From contig NZ_JABAIK010000002.1 in the NCBI RefSeq assembly GCF_012641465.1, positions 310,001 through 374,000 on the forward strand: DNA of 64,000 bases. Direction: 5' to 3'. Positions 31,473 to 40,655 of this stretch are shown in pieces; positions within the stretch are counted from its first letter, which is position 1; the number at the start of each line of letters is the position of its first letter. The DNA comes from Vibrio agarilyticus. Its GTDB lineage: Bacteria; Pseudomonadota; Gammaproteobacteria; Enterobacterales; Vibrionaceae. Under the pieces are notes generated by a model. That model searched no databases and was not told the DNA's origin. It saw only the letters and a program-made list of their open reading frames with translations. The position numbers were made by a program, and so were the translations under genes.

Positions 31473-32083
31473 CACAGATTGCCTTCTTGAGCATAGTGTT
31501 GGCGCAGTTGCGTTTGACGCGTTTGCATTTCATGTTTTAGGTTCGGGTGCGCGATGTCGTAATGGCAGCTTGCGCATTGATAATCGGGATCGCTTTGACG
31601 ATTGGCAAAAGCCTGTTGATGCACTTGATCGCGAATAGGCGCGGTGGTATCGGCGTTAGTGGCCTTTTCTTCAAGGCCACGATGGCAATCAAGACACCCT
31701 GAGTCATACACAAATTCGGTTCGTTTATTGTGCAAGATCTCATAGTCCAGCACTTCTTTGCCTTCGATGTATTCTCCCCATAAATGGCGGATCCCTGATG
31801 TGCCTTTCACATACAAGGTTTCAACCACATTCGATTTCGGCAAATGACAATCAACGCATTCAGCAACGAAACCTTGGCTGTTGTTACCGCCATGAACGCT
31901 TCTTGCGAACGTCTCGACCATCGGTTCCATCGTGTGGCATGAACCACAAAACTCGTTAGTGCTAAAAACGTGCAGCACTTCAACGGCGGGCAGTGCCATC
32001 AGCGCGCCAATTCCGATACCAGCGGTTGTGATTAAGGCAACAATTTTGCCCTTGGTGCTTTTTATTGCATGAATAAGGGACAT
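31472..32083 (-). CDS. NapC/NirT-family tetraheme cytochrome c
   Basis: 203 residues with one N-terminal membrane anchor (about 13-35) and four CxxCH heme sites (CGSCH, CVDCH, CLDCH, CASCH). NapC/NirT proteins oxidise membrane quinol and pass electrons to a periplasmic partner. Here the only redox partner encoded alongside is the cytochrome-DUF1566 protein; no reductase subunit such as NapA, NrfA or TorA is present. The ribosome site is AAGGAG. Confidence 0.93.
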   Translation of the reverse strand: MSLIHAIKSTKGKIVALITTAGIGIGALMALPAVEVLHVFSTNEFCGSCHTMEPMVETFARSVHGGNNSQGFVAECVDCHLPKSNVVETLYVKGTSGIRHLWGEYIEGKEVLDYEILHNKRTEFVYDSGCLDCHRGLEEKATNADTTAPIRDQVHQQAFANRQSDPDYQCASCHYDIAHPNLKHEMQTRQTQLRQHYAQEGNL

Positions 32084-32563
32084 TTATTTTGTCTCCTTAG
32101 CGGCCGTGAACGCTTGGTACTGTGCCATTGTGACGACTTTGGCTTGGCATGGAATTTCGTCGTGATATTGAAGCCAAGGGACAAAAGTGTATTGCTCGCC
32201 TTGAATTGGACGACGGGTTAAATTGAATAGTTTTAAATGCGCATTTTCTAAGTTGAGCGACGTTACGCCATCGGGTTTTAGGTTGATGCGAGGTAAGCGT
32301 TGAGTCGTTGGTTGGTTAGGATTGGCCTGAATACGGATTTGCACATCTTGCGTTAGAGCATCAATGCGCCCTCCGACGATGGCTTCAGGAGAGGGAATAC
32401 GTAACGCTTTTGTCTCCTCATCAATACGATAATCGATATCTAAAAATAAATACGTTTCATTGGCCTTAGGTTCTGGCTCGATAATAAAGCAGTGGTTGAC
32501 GTTCACACTCGCGAGTGTGGTCGTGGATAATAATAGTGCTGAAAGGGGGAGGAGTTTTTTCAT
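32084..32563 (-). CDS. secreted protein of the cytochrome operon, unrecognised
   Basis: 159 residues from the ATG at 32563 with a clear signal peptide (MKKLLPLSALLLSTTTLAS). The mature part is about 140 residues, beta-rich in appearance, with two Cys and no heme motif. It is the first gene of the operon, ending just before the NapC-like gene. I do not recognise the family. Confidence 0.8.
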   Translation of the reverse strand: MKKLLPLSALLLSTTTLASVNVNHCFIIEPEPKANETYLFLDIDYRIDEETKALRIPSPEAIVGGRIDALTQDVQIRIQANPNQPTTQRLPRINLKPDGVTSLNLENAHLKLFNLTRRPIQGEQYTFVPWLQYHDEIPCQAKVVTMAQYQAFTAAKETK

Positions 32564-32761
32564 TATTGCCTCTAAAACTCTGTCATGACGAAGCAGTGGG
32601 GGCACATAAACTGCTCGTTTAGACATATAAGGAGGCCCGATTATAGCGAGGGGGCGATATTCCAAAACGCAATCTCTCTATCGCTGCTATGCAAAAACCG
32701 TATTAGCTTTGCGAGATCAAAAAATGGGAAAATGAAGTGAAAAATAGTTGTAGGAGACGCG

Positions 32762-33673
32762 ATGGACATTGAAACCATGCGTATGTTTACGGTTCTTGCG
32801 CGAAAGCTAAATTTTACTGAAACCGCTAAAGAATTTGATATTAGCCAGCCATCTTTGAGTCGTCGAATCAAAGCCCTTGAGCACTATATGGGAACCCCCT
32901 TAGTGCATCGTCGTGGAAGTGCTATCAGCTTGACCCCACAAGGTGTCACCTTTTTTGAAATGGCAGAGCGAGTGGTGGAAACCATTGATATCTCAAAAGA
33001 GGGTATGCATCTTGAATCTAAGGCCAGTCAGGGCAGCTTAGTTATTGGTTGTCTGCCCTCGATGGGACGCAACTTGACTCAGCATTTTTTGCCCAGCTTT
33101 ATGCAAAACTATCCTGATATTGCGGTCAGAATCAAAACGTTTTCACGTGGCTGTCTTGAAAACTTTGAAGCGGTTGATTTGATGATATCACCATACCCTC
33201 TGACATCAGAAAATGTCGTAAAGCGAGTGCTTGGCCAGTATCGACGTGGATGCGTTGCCTCTGCCACGTATCTCAAAAAACACGGAACCCCAAAATACAC
33301 GCATGATTTGGAACTTCATCAATGCATTGTTTTTGATGATCTGCCTGCTGGCGCAAATCGTTGGGAGTTGCAAGACGAACAGGGGCACGTTAAAACCGTC
33401 AACATTAATGGGCGCTGTGGTACCAATTCGGTGGATTTGGCCATTATGATGATTCAACAGCATCAGGGGGTCGGGTTGGTGCCGATTGAACAAGTTAAAA
33501 CGCATTTGGAAACCGGCGAACTCATTCATCTGCTTGAAAGGGAAGCCTTTCAAATGGGAGAGATTAGTGTTTTTTATAAGCAGAGCGTTCAGACGCCGCG
33601 CCGTTACAAGCTGTTTATTGAAGATTTGGCCCAATTTTTTTCCGACCAAGGCATGCAAGTGCCCGCACGCTAA
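32762..33673 (+). CDS. LysR-type transcriptional regulator
   Basis: 303 residues: an N-terminal LysR helix-turn-helix (about 1-60; the block [20 protein letters not shown]) and a substrate-binding-like effector domain. It is divergent from the cytochrome operon with 198 bp between the starts, the usual arrangement for a regulator of the divergent genes. The ribosome site TAGGAGAC precedes the ATG. Confidence 0.92.
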
Positions 33674-33862
33674 ACTCATGGTTTGCTCTTTGCCTCAAAT
33701 GAAGTGACTTGAGCGTCGTCGCTCGATAAATGTATTACTCGTCTCAGCAATGTAACAATTTAATGAGGGATTATTCATTAGGCAACATGTTGCGCTTTAA
33801 AAAAGCAGACTATTTTTATAGTCATGAAGAGCCGTATTGCCATAATCGAAGGAGCGAGAGCA

Positions 33863-34669
33863 ATGAAGATCATCCCCTCGTTAATCTGTGTAACACTGAG
33901 TAGCGTTGTAACCTTAGGTAGTGCTTATGCTGCACAGTGGTCGCAACCGAAAAGTACCGATGAGAAAGACGCTCGCTTTTCCGCGTTTAAAGATAACTAC
34001 TTTTTGCCGGTTTACCATGAAACGCGCGTGAACCAAGCGCGTTTTCGACCGTTGAATCCCAATGATGACGCGGTAAAAGATACATTCATTCAATTTCGTT
34101 TTAGCGTGAAATACCGTATTGCGCGGATTGAGCGGCATAACCTGTTTCTGGCCTACAGCCAAACGTCCAACTGGGAAGCTTACGCCAGTTCAGCGTATTT
34201 TCGCGACAATGACTACAACCCTGAGCTTTATTACCTTCTTGAACAACAAGATTACAGTGTGGCACTCGGTTTTGAACATGAGTCAAATGGCGCTGGGGGC
34301 GATGAAGAGGTGAGCTGGAATCGGCTTTACGCCGGTCTTAATATTCCGTTTGATTGGGGCTATCTGCAAGTGACGCCTTGGGTCCGGGTGCATACTGGCA
34401 CCGATTATAACCCCGATATAAAACACTATTTAGGCTATGGTGAAACCGAATTGGCTTGGAATATTAGTGATCATCAGACCTTAAAAGCGATGATGCGCAA
34501 TGGCATTGAAAGCGGCTTTAGCCGTGGCTACTACCGTTTAGCGTGGACCTTTCCTGTGTATCAAGGCATTAAAGGGTATGCAAAAGCAGAAGCGGGTTAT
34601 GGCACCACGATTTCCAATTATAATTTTCGACATAATGCCTTTGGACTTGGGTTCTACTTTGAATTTTAA
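33863..34669 (+). CDS. pldA: outer-membrane phospholipase A
   Basis: OMPLA-type 12-strand barrel of 268 residues with a signal peptide ending in SAYAAQ. The catalytic His and Ser are in FEHESNG (compare HQSNG in E. coli) and the catalytic Asn follows in SWNRLY. It hydrolyses phospholipids misplaced in the outer leaflet. The last residue is Phe, as usual for barrels. The ATG at 33863 follows GGAGCGAG. Confidence 0.94.
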   Translation: MKIIPSLICVTLSSVVTLGSAYAAQWSQPKSTDEKDARFSAFKDNYFLPVYHETRVNQARFRPLNPNDDAVKDTFIQFRFSVKYRIARIERHNLFLAYSQTSNWEAYASSAYFRDNDYNPELYYLLEQQDYSVALGFEHESNGAGGDEEVSWNRLYAGLNIPFDWGYLQVTPWVRVHTGTDYNPDIKHYLGYGETELAWNISDHQTLKAMMRNGIESGFSRGYYRLAWTFPVYQGIKGYAKAEAGYGTTISNYNFRHNAFGLGFYFEF

Positions 34670-34821
34670 ATCTGATTTGAATTTTAAATCTGACGCCTCA
34701 TCAGTGAATAGTGGCCAGTAGAGTACGTTCGTCACATACTTCTATTGGTCGCTTAGATTGACCCGCATAAACACGTGGTTTGGCCGATTGTTGCGGGTTC
34801 GGCTGTGATACTTTTTGGTCT

Positions 34822-34954
34822 CTACCCATTTTGCTTGATTTTGCAGTGCGTTTGCTACGGCACTAGCGATTAACGCAAACAAACCTCATCATAGTTGCTG
34901 CTATGGTTAGAGATTGCTTTGCTGACGAGCTGCATTTTCAAATGGTTTGGGTAT
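34822..34954 (+). repeat. degenerate ERIC-like repeat
   Basis: TCTACCC left end, internal CAAACCTCATCATAG and a GGTTTGGGTAT right end. It fills most of the 300 bp before the muramidase gene. Confidence 0.5.
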
Positions 34955-34978
34955 CCATTCTTAGATCAGGGAGTCGTC

Positions 34979-35866
34979 ATGAAAAGCATTCATATGAATC
35001 GCGCCGTCGGTGCTGGCGCGCCAAACCAATACGACGATGTATTGGCCGTGCAGAAGGCGCTGAATCAGCTCAGTGATAAAATTGGGTTGACTCAGCCACT
35101 ATCCGAAGATGGTGTGATAATCACCCCGCCAAATCAATCGCCCACTTGCATTGCGATTGGCCGCTTTCAAAGTCGCTTATTGGGTTTTAATAATCCAGAT
35201 TACCGTATTGATGAAGGGGGCCGCAGCCATAGAGGGTTAGCAAAAGCATGCAGTAATGCCATTTCTCCAATATTGGGTTTGTTTTTGCCTCGCATTAAAC
35301 CCACAACGGGGTTGAGCGACTCTGATTTTCTCCGCGCAGCAGAAAGATTGGAGTGTGAGGTCGCGGCAATAAAAGCCGTATCTGAGGTTGAATCAAAGGG
35401 AAGTGGTTTTTTTGCCAATGGCGCGCCTGCGATTTTATTTGAAGCGCACATTTTTTCAAAATACAGTGATTCGCGTTTTGATGAGAGCCATCCGTCGCTC
35501 TCGAGCAAAAAATGGGATCGGTCACTGTATCAAGGCGGCGAGCAAGAATATCAACGCTTGCAACAAGCCATGATGCTGGATCGCCACGCCGCATTGATGT
35601 CGGCTTCTTACGGTCGTTATCAGATCATGGGCTTTAACCATCATGCCGCTGGGTATGATGACATTGAAGATTTTGTTCATGATATGTTTGTGGCGGAATC
35701 TCATCATCTCGATGCTTTTGTCGGCTTCATTTTGTCCAATTCACGTCTTCATCAAGCGATCCAGTCACTCGATTGGGCGACGTTTGCGCGTCATTACAAC
35801 GGCCCAGGCTATGCTGAAAATCATTATGATGCCAAATTAAAAGCCGCGTATGACGCAGCATCATAA
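34979..35866 (+). CDS. N-acetylmuramidase (DUF3380-type) with peptidoglycan-binding region
   Basis: 295 residues from the ATG at 34979. An N-terminal peptidoglycan-binding-like region (about 10-100) is followed by the muramidase domain with the probable catalytic Glu in AVSEVESKGSGF, then PAILFEAHIF, ASYGRYQIMGFN and FARHYNGPGYAENHYDAKL. This family forms phage endolysins and secreted lysozymes cleaving MurNAc-GlcNAc bonds. There is no signal peptide, so export would need a holin-like or dedicated route. It is first in the accessory block. Confidence 0.9.
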   Translation: MKSIHMNRAVGAGAPNQYDDVLAVQKALNQLSDKIGLTQPLSEDGVIITPPNQSPTCIAIGRFQSRLLGFNNPDYRIDEGGRSHRGLAKACSNAISPILGLFLPRIKPTTGLSDSDFLRAAERLECEVAAIKAVSEVESKGSGFFANGAPAILFEAHIFSKYSDSRFDESHPSLSSKKWDRSLYQGGEQEYQRLQQAMMLDRHAALMSASYGRYQIMGFNHHAAGYDDIEDFVHDMFVAESHHLDAFVGFILSNSRLHQAIQSLDWATFARHYNGPGYAENHYDAKLKAAYDAAS

Positions 35867-35907
35867 TCACAGCAATGCGCAATTCTCATCGAAATTAAAT
35901 TGCCAAG

Positions 35908-36044
35908 TATACCCTTTCCACTTGACGTTATAGCGTGGTTGGCGGGCGCTCTCAAACCTCATGATAGTGTTCGTCTATGTTCACGAAGTGCTCAGAGGCT
36001 TTGAGTGTTTGCCGCCTAGCTGCACCTTCACGTGGTTTGGGCAT
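35908..36044 (+). repeat. ERIC-like repeat
   Basis: TATACCCTTTCCACTTGACG left end, CTATGTTCACGAAGTGCTCA inside, GGTTTGGGCAT right end. It separates the muramidase and lamin-tail genes. Confidence 0.7.
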
Positions 36045-36068
36045 CGATAGAAAAATAAGGAGATTACT

Positions 36069-36845
36069 ATGCCAAATGTCATCGAAACGACACAAAATTC
36101 ACTGGTTAACTTACTGGAAATTTTAGCGGCAAAACCGTTTATGTCAGAGCCGGAGATGGATTCTTATTGGCAAGCACTCAACCAGATCCAGATGCGTCAT
36201 CAAGTGGAAATAAGCGAGATTAACCATCAAGTTGCAGACGATCCAATGAATGAATACGCAAGGCTGCATAATCGAGGAAGTCTAATGGTTGATATCAGTG
36301 GTTGGCAACTTTGCGCCGGAGCGCCTGAGCAACGGGTTACGTTTGCTGAAGGGACTGTTTTAGCGCCATTCGCATCGCTCAACGTTTATACCGGAGCTGG
36401 CGAGGTGAACTTTGGCTCCTCTCGGCCGATTTGGAATAATCGAGGGGATGTTGGCACCTTGTACCATAGTGATGGCACAGTTGTGTCTCGCCTGGCTTAT
36501 GGTAAAAAAGCCCATCCAGCGATTATCATTAGCCATATCCATTTTGATGGTGAAAATGGACGTGGTGAAGGCGATGAGTACGTTGAACTGACCAACCTGA
36601 GTGAGGCTGATGCGGCTATTGCCGGTTGGCGGATTGAGTCACTGCGTAACTCGGCGTGTTTTGTTTTCCCACAAAACACAAAAATGTCGGCAGGGGAACG
36701 GGTTAAAGTGTTTACCAGCAAATCGAATTGTCAATATAACGAGTTCAGCTTCGAGAGTGCTAAGGCGATTTGGCACAACCAATCGGGGTCGGCAAAGCTC
36801 ATCGATTATCAAGATAATGAAGTGTCCACTTATCACTATGGGTAA
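36069..36845 (+). CDS. protein with two lamin-tail domains
   Basis: 258 residues, no signal peptide. An N-terminal helical region (1-70) is followed by two Ig-like lamin-tail domains at about 72-155 and 158-257. The first shows the typical end block NNRGDVGTLYHSDGTVVSRLAYG, the second DEYVELTNLSEADAAIAGW. Lamin-tail domains in bacteria usually accompany nucleases or surface proteins; here they stand without an enzyme. It is preceded by AAGGAG and ends directly at the next gene. Confidence 0.82.
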   Translation: MPNVIETTQNSLVNLLEILAAKPFMSEPEMDSYWQALNQIQMRHQVEISEINHQVADDPMNEYARLHNRGSLMVDISGWQLCAGAPEQRVTFAEGTVLAPFASLNVYTGAGEVNFGSSRPIWNNRGDVGTLYHSDGTVVSRLAYGKKAHPAIIISHIHFDGENGRGEGDEYVELTNLSEADAAIAGWRIESLRNSACFVFPQNTKMSAGERVKVFTSKSNCQYNEFSFESAKAIWHNQSGSAKLIDYQDNEVSTYHYG

Positions 36846-36866
36846 GTGAGCCGGGCCACGAGACGA

Positions 36867-37937
36867 ATGACATCAGATACCGCCGCCATGCTGACTCAGC
36901 GCCATTTAAACACCTTGGTTGTTGAGGCGCAGCAGATGTTGGAATACATTGCCCGGCATGGCGAGCTTTCTGTTGAGCCAAGATTAGCCTCTGGCATTTA
37001 CCGCGCGGCCTCTCGGCTTCATTCCGAGCAGTGGCGTGCGGAAGACACTGCCCATTTATTGCAATGTTACGACCAACTGGCGCGACAAATTTATCCAGTC
37101 ACGTTAGAAAGCTTAATGGCCGTTCGGCCAACTCACGCCTCGGTAATGCAAGAGGCGACGTTGTCTCAGCATCCTGTTGCGAGCGCAAAAAAAAACCGCC
37201 GTATCGTTGGGCGACGGTTTTGTCATGAGACAGTCGCAATCTTGCCTTCAGGCTCTGCGAACAATGTGATCACCTGGTATCGCCGTTATACCGTACTCAC
37301 ATTATTAGGGCTGCTCGGGCTTCAGATGTTCTCTCTGTTTGGTCATGCGATTACCACCGCTTTCACCGACATGCCATCCCCTCATGTGTGGTCGGCTGAG
37401 CATCACGCTCATTTTCAGCTCCTTGTGCAATGGAACGATATTTGGCAGCTACAAGGCATTCGCGGCAATATCGTTGAACTGATCAGCGCTGTAATGTCAA
37501 GCGGCGAGACAACGCCTGAGCCAGCGTCATCACTGCGGTTAGCTGAAGCCTCATCTTCTGTTGATCCGGTGCAATTTTCAAAGGAGTTTATTGCAGCAAA
37601 AACCGTGTTACAAACGGTGCAAAACTCCTTATTGCCTTTAATGTACGGGTTGCTCGGCGCGCTCATCTTCGTACTGCGTAGCTTACTTAATCAGGTGCGA
37701 TCGCTCACATACACTGCAAGCCGTGAAGTGGGGTATCGGCTGCGCATTACCTTGGGTTGCTTGGCGGGAATGATTACCGGCTGGCTGATGAAACCCGAGC
37801 TTGGCGAGCTCGCGCTGTCTCCGATGGCGCTGGCGTTTTTATCAGGGTACAGCATTGAAGTCTTATTTACGTTGCTTGATCGTCTGATTGATCAGGTGCG
37901 CCGGACACCGCCAACAAATGCGCGTTTGCCTCGTTAA
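36867..37937 (+). CDS. membrane protein with four C-terminal helices, unrecognised
   Basis: 356 residues from the ATG at 36867 (or 363 from a GTG at 36846 that abuts the previous stop). A soluble N-terminal helical part (1-130) is followed by a hydrophobic segment at about 138-160, a soluble loop, then three segments in a distinctive order: LLPLMYGLLGALIFVLRSL, then ITLGCLAGMITGWLM, then LSPMALAFLSGYSIEVLF. I have the impression that this C-terminal pattern recurs in uncharacterised proteobacterial proteins. It could be a pore or a membrane-bound sensor. Confidence 0.78.
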   Translation: MTSDTAAMLTQRHLNTLVVEAQQMLEYIARHGELSVEPRLASGIYRAASRLHSEQWRAEDTAHLLQCYDQLARQIYPVTLESLMAVRPTHASVMQEATLSQHPVASAKKNRRIVGRRFCHETVAILPSGSANNVITWYRRYTVLTLLGLLGLQMFSLFGHAITTAFTDMPSPHVWSAEHHAHFQLLVQWNDIWQLQGIRGNIVELISAVMSSGETTPEPASSLRLAEASSSVDPVQFSKEFIAAKTVLQTVQNSLLPLMYGLLGALIFVLRSLLNQVRSLTYTASREVGYRLRITLGCLAGMITGWLMKPELGELALSPMALAFLSGYSIEVLFTLLDRLIDQVRRTPPTNARLPR

Positions 37938-38151
37938 TTTTCTGTGGCGCTTGCTGAATGAATGTTTTGGCCAACACCATCAGTAGTTTTTGACTCTCTT
38001 TGCTCAATGCTGACATTGGCTCAATATCGTCGATAACCTTAGATAAGGTGTCGATCATTTTGGCTTTTTGTTGTAATTGCTCTGGGGTGAGTTTTGGCTT
38101 GAGTTTGCCTGGCTTGAGCCCCTTTCGTGCGGTGATAAGTGCTTTTTTCAT
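37867..38151 (-). CDS. small helical protein, convergent overlap
   Basis: 94 residues, Lys/Gln-rich, predicted helical, no membrane segment or Cys. A good ribosome site (AAGGAAAG) sits 5 nt before the ATG. The end overlaps the end of the membrane-protein gene by 71 bp on the opposite strand. No family recognised. Confidence 0.6.
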   Translation of the reverse strand: MKKALITARKGLKPGKLKPKLTPEQLQQKAKMIDTLSKVIDDIEPMSALSKESQKLLMVLAKTFIQQAPQKINEANAHLLAVSGAPDQSDDQAT

Positions 38152-38353
38152 GTCACTTTCCTTGGTGTTGAATGTTGCTCGCAGTGCGAGTTGCGCATGA
38201 CTTGGTCGATGCTCATGCCAGTATCTAAAAAGTGCCGCGGCATAACGCGGTTAAATAGGCCCAAAACTCCGTTCGTTACGCGCAGTGCTTGCCAACAATG
38301 TCGGCGTACACTAGGGCTGCTTTGTTGAGGCTTGTGGTATCAGAAGCGCAAAG

Positions 38354-38371
38354 AGCAAGTTGTTTGGGTAT
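38354..38371 (+). repeat. ERIC-like right-end fragment
   Basis: CAAGTTGTTTGGGTATA with a decayed body upstream (38280-38345). Confidence 0.4.
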
Positions 38372-38385
38372 AACAGGGAGTAATC

Positions 38386-38838
38386 ATGGTAATGAGACAG
38401 ATGAAGAAACAGATAAAGTGGGGCTTGGGAATATGGTGCCTCCTTTTGCTAATAGGATGCAGTGTGCAATGGGTGGCAAGTTACGATGCGCGCAGCGTCG
38501 ATCATATGTACAAGCTTGAAACAAAAATCGACCGTTTTTACCAAACGCTGAAATACACGCCAGTAGCGCGCCGTGGATATGCGGATTTCCGTGATCGCTA
38601 TTTCGATATTGATGTTGAAATTCGCGCCTTGCTACGGCAACAGCAGCGACGCGCTAACAATCAGGAAACGGTACAACAGGTGACGATACTCGCGCAGCTT
38701 TGGGCGCAAGATAAGCAGCAACATCAACAGCAAAATCGGTTGTCAGATTTTGTTGTGGAACGCCGGATTAAGCAATATCAGCGCCTATTTGATGCGCTTA
38801 TTGCTGGGGAAAATGCAAAGAAAAACGCACAGGAGTAG
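38386..38838 (+). CDS. small lipoprotein, unrecognised
   Basis: 150 residues with a lipoprotein signal: lipobox LLIGC, modified Cys at about residue 25. The mature part is a charged, Gln/Arg-rich helical or coiled-coil protein. RBS AGGGAG precedes the ATG at 38386. The next gene begins 4 bp after its stop, so they are co-transcribed. It likely faces the periplasm; a spanin-like role beside the muramidase is an unproven thought. Confidence 0.78.
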   Translation: MVMRQMKKQIKWGLGIWCLLLLIGCSVQWVASYDARSVDHMYKLETKIDRFYQTLKYTPVARRGYADFRDRYFDIDVEIRALLRQQQRRANNQETVQQVTILAQLWAQDKQQHQQQNRLSDFVVERRIKQYQRLFDALIAGENAKKNAQE

Positions 38839-38842
38839 AGCT

Positions 38843-39169
38843 ATGACGACCTATCCAAATCTCGCCGCCAATTTACCACTGGCACAAGCGATTGACCAAG
38901 TGAGCGAGCAACTTGAAGCCACGTCGATGAAAGCTCTAATAAGTGGCGCGCTTGCGAGCACGTTTGAAAAGCAAAGCCATGATATTGATGCCTTGCTGGC
39001 GGCTTATACCTCAGGTGAGATTGATAAACAAACCTTGATGATGGAACTGGAGCGAGAAAAGCAGATTGCGGAAATTGAGCTCCTAAGTTGGCAAATTGCG
39101 GCCAAAGCGCAGGTTCAGCAGGTGGTGAATCAGGTGTTTAGTCTCGTTGAGAAAGCCGTACTGCCTTAA
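38843..39169 (+). CDS. small helical cytoplasmic protein, unrecognised
   Basis: 108 residues, almost entirely helical, with heptad-like spacing at 55-100 (the block MMELEREKQIAEIELLS). RBS AGGAG overlaps the end of the lipoprotein gene. No family recognised. Confidence 0.72.
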   Translation: MTTYPNLAANLPLAQAIDQVSEQLEATSMKALISGALASTFEKQSHDIDALLAAYTSGEIDKQTLMMELEREKQIAEIELLSWQIAAKAQVQQVVNQVFSLVEKAVLP

Positions 39170-39243
39170 TCTCGCGACATTCAAGCGCTCGCGGGCCGTC
39201 TTATTTTGAAACCGGGCCTGGCGTTGAATTATGGAATGAATCG

Positions 39244-39828
39244 ATGACTCTACGAATCAAACGCAAAATTTGGCTGCCCTTTGGCTATCGCAGGGTATCG
39301 GTTCGCCGTTCTCGCCGCACCTTCGCGAAACAACACTCAGAGGCGATAATGCATGAGGCCTCTGTAGTAGCGCGTGCGGCCCCTGCTGCAATCACAAAGA
39401 CGCAGAAAATAGTGCCAGACACCAATCTTGAGCCGTGCGAGCCGACCATCCCTGAGTCAAGCTCGGTTGCGCCGCAGGTTGCTAAGTTTCCTGAGGCGTT
39501 TAACCCTCACCGAGCGTACCTCAATGATATGATGCAAACTCTCACCAGCATGCCTGAAAACGCTTTTGTTGATGAGCCGAGTTCAATACCGGAGTGTCCA
39601 TTTCGTCCCTTTTTGAAGCCAGTGATGACACCACAGGCGACGCCGATTGCAGCGCCTGAATCGGCTTTGGTGTTACCAAAGGTATGTGATATTTCTGATA
39701 ATTTGGCCGAGGATAATATGGTGTTGCCTGCGCATGCCAATCGATTGAAAAATAGTCGTCCTCAACCCCATTTACGGACCCTATCTGGGATCCGCTCTAG
39801 TCTTATGGCCACAAAACGATCTTCGTGA
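39244..39828 (+). CDS. low-complexity protein, unrecognised
   Basis: 194 residues with a very basic start (RIKRKIWLPFGYRRVSVRRSRR) followed by a Pro/Ala/Glu-rich, probably disordered stretch to about 150. There is no clear ribosome site. Gene status is supported by direction, position and absence of a better frame, not by a domain. Confidence 0.5.
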   Translation: MTLRIKRKIWLPFGYRRVSVRRSRRTFAKQHSEAIMHEASVVARAAPAAITKTQKIVPDTNLEPCEPTIPESSSVAPQVAKFPEAFNPHRAYLNDMMQTLTSMPENAFVDEPSSIPECPFRPFLKPVMTPQATPIAAPESALVLPKVCDISDNLAEDNMVLPAHANRLKNSRPQPHLRTLSGIRSSLMATKRSS

Positions 39829-39925
39829 GTTTGCCGGAGATCGTCCCATTCTGCCCCAAGTTTCTGTTGATTCACCACGTTATTCTTATTGGACATTGAG
39901 CGCAAATGACCAATAGGAGATAAAC

Positions 39926-40630
39926 ATGCAACAACTGCTTTTTCGCATCGGCGAGGCCTCAGATGGACGTATTTATGCGTTTTTAACTGATCAGCCTGAA
40001 ACGGAGGATTTTTTTGATAGCGGCTACAAAGTGGCGTATAAGCATCGAGACGAAGAAACTGGTAAAGAGCTATTAGCGCGTTGGCGTTCCGCCTATACAG
40101 TGCAATCGAAACCGTTTCATTCGATACCTCAAGAGAATGAGTTACCCACCGAGGTTCAAAGCGCGTTTGATACCATGATGGCAAGTTTGCTGGCTGGTGT
40201 GGATGTGATGTTTTGTGACTATAATCTGGCCATCGAAGCTGATTTACCTTTAGCAAACAATGTGATGGAACAGTTTCGTTCAACCGATTTTGTGCTGTTT
40301 TCATGTGAAGAGTTGATTGGTAACGATCCTTCGACGCAGCCGTATATGGTGTCTTACGCAGCGCCACGCTATCCCAAGACGGGCAATGTTGGCAGTCAGC
40401 ATCGAATTTACAGTAAAACAGACAGTTTTGCCTTTGCTTGCGCGATTAACGCGATTGTTCATCAGCGAGAGCGAGACGCGCTCAGTGGCGGTCATATTCG
40501 CACCGAAGTGGACAGTTACATCAGCGAAAAGCCAGTCAGCGACGCCGTTGCAGAGCAAGTCATCAATCGATTTGTCGAGTCACTAGCGCCGTACAATGGC
40601 TCGATGAAAGCATTAACTGCGTCAGAATAA
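39926..40630 (+). CDS. receiver-like protein
   Basis: 234 residues with AGGAG before the ATG. Residues 75-180 look like a degenerate CheY-type receiver: the strand VMFCDYNL gives Asp98, VLFSCEEL gives Ser126, and IYSKTD gives Lys164, the spacing of phosphoacceptor, switch and Lys. The first acidic pair is not obvious. The N-terminal 70 and C-terminal 50 residues match nothing I know. It may sense a signal for the block. Confidence 0.72.
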   Translation: MQQLLFRIGEASDGRIYAFLTDQPETEDFFDSGYKVAYKHRDEETGKELLARWRSAYTVQSKPFHSIPQENELPTEVQSAFDTMMASLLAGVDVMFCDYNLAIEADLPLANNVMEQFRSTDFVLFSCEELIGNDPSTQPYMVSYAAPRYPKTGNVGSQHRIYSKTDSFAFACAINAIVHQRERDALSGGHIRTEVDSYISEKPVSDAVAEQVINRFVESLAPYNGSMKALTASE

Positions 40631-40655
40631 GTCGCAGTGGATTGAGCGAGGGCTT

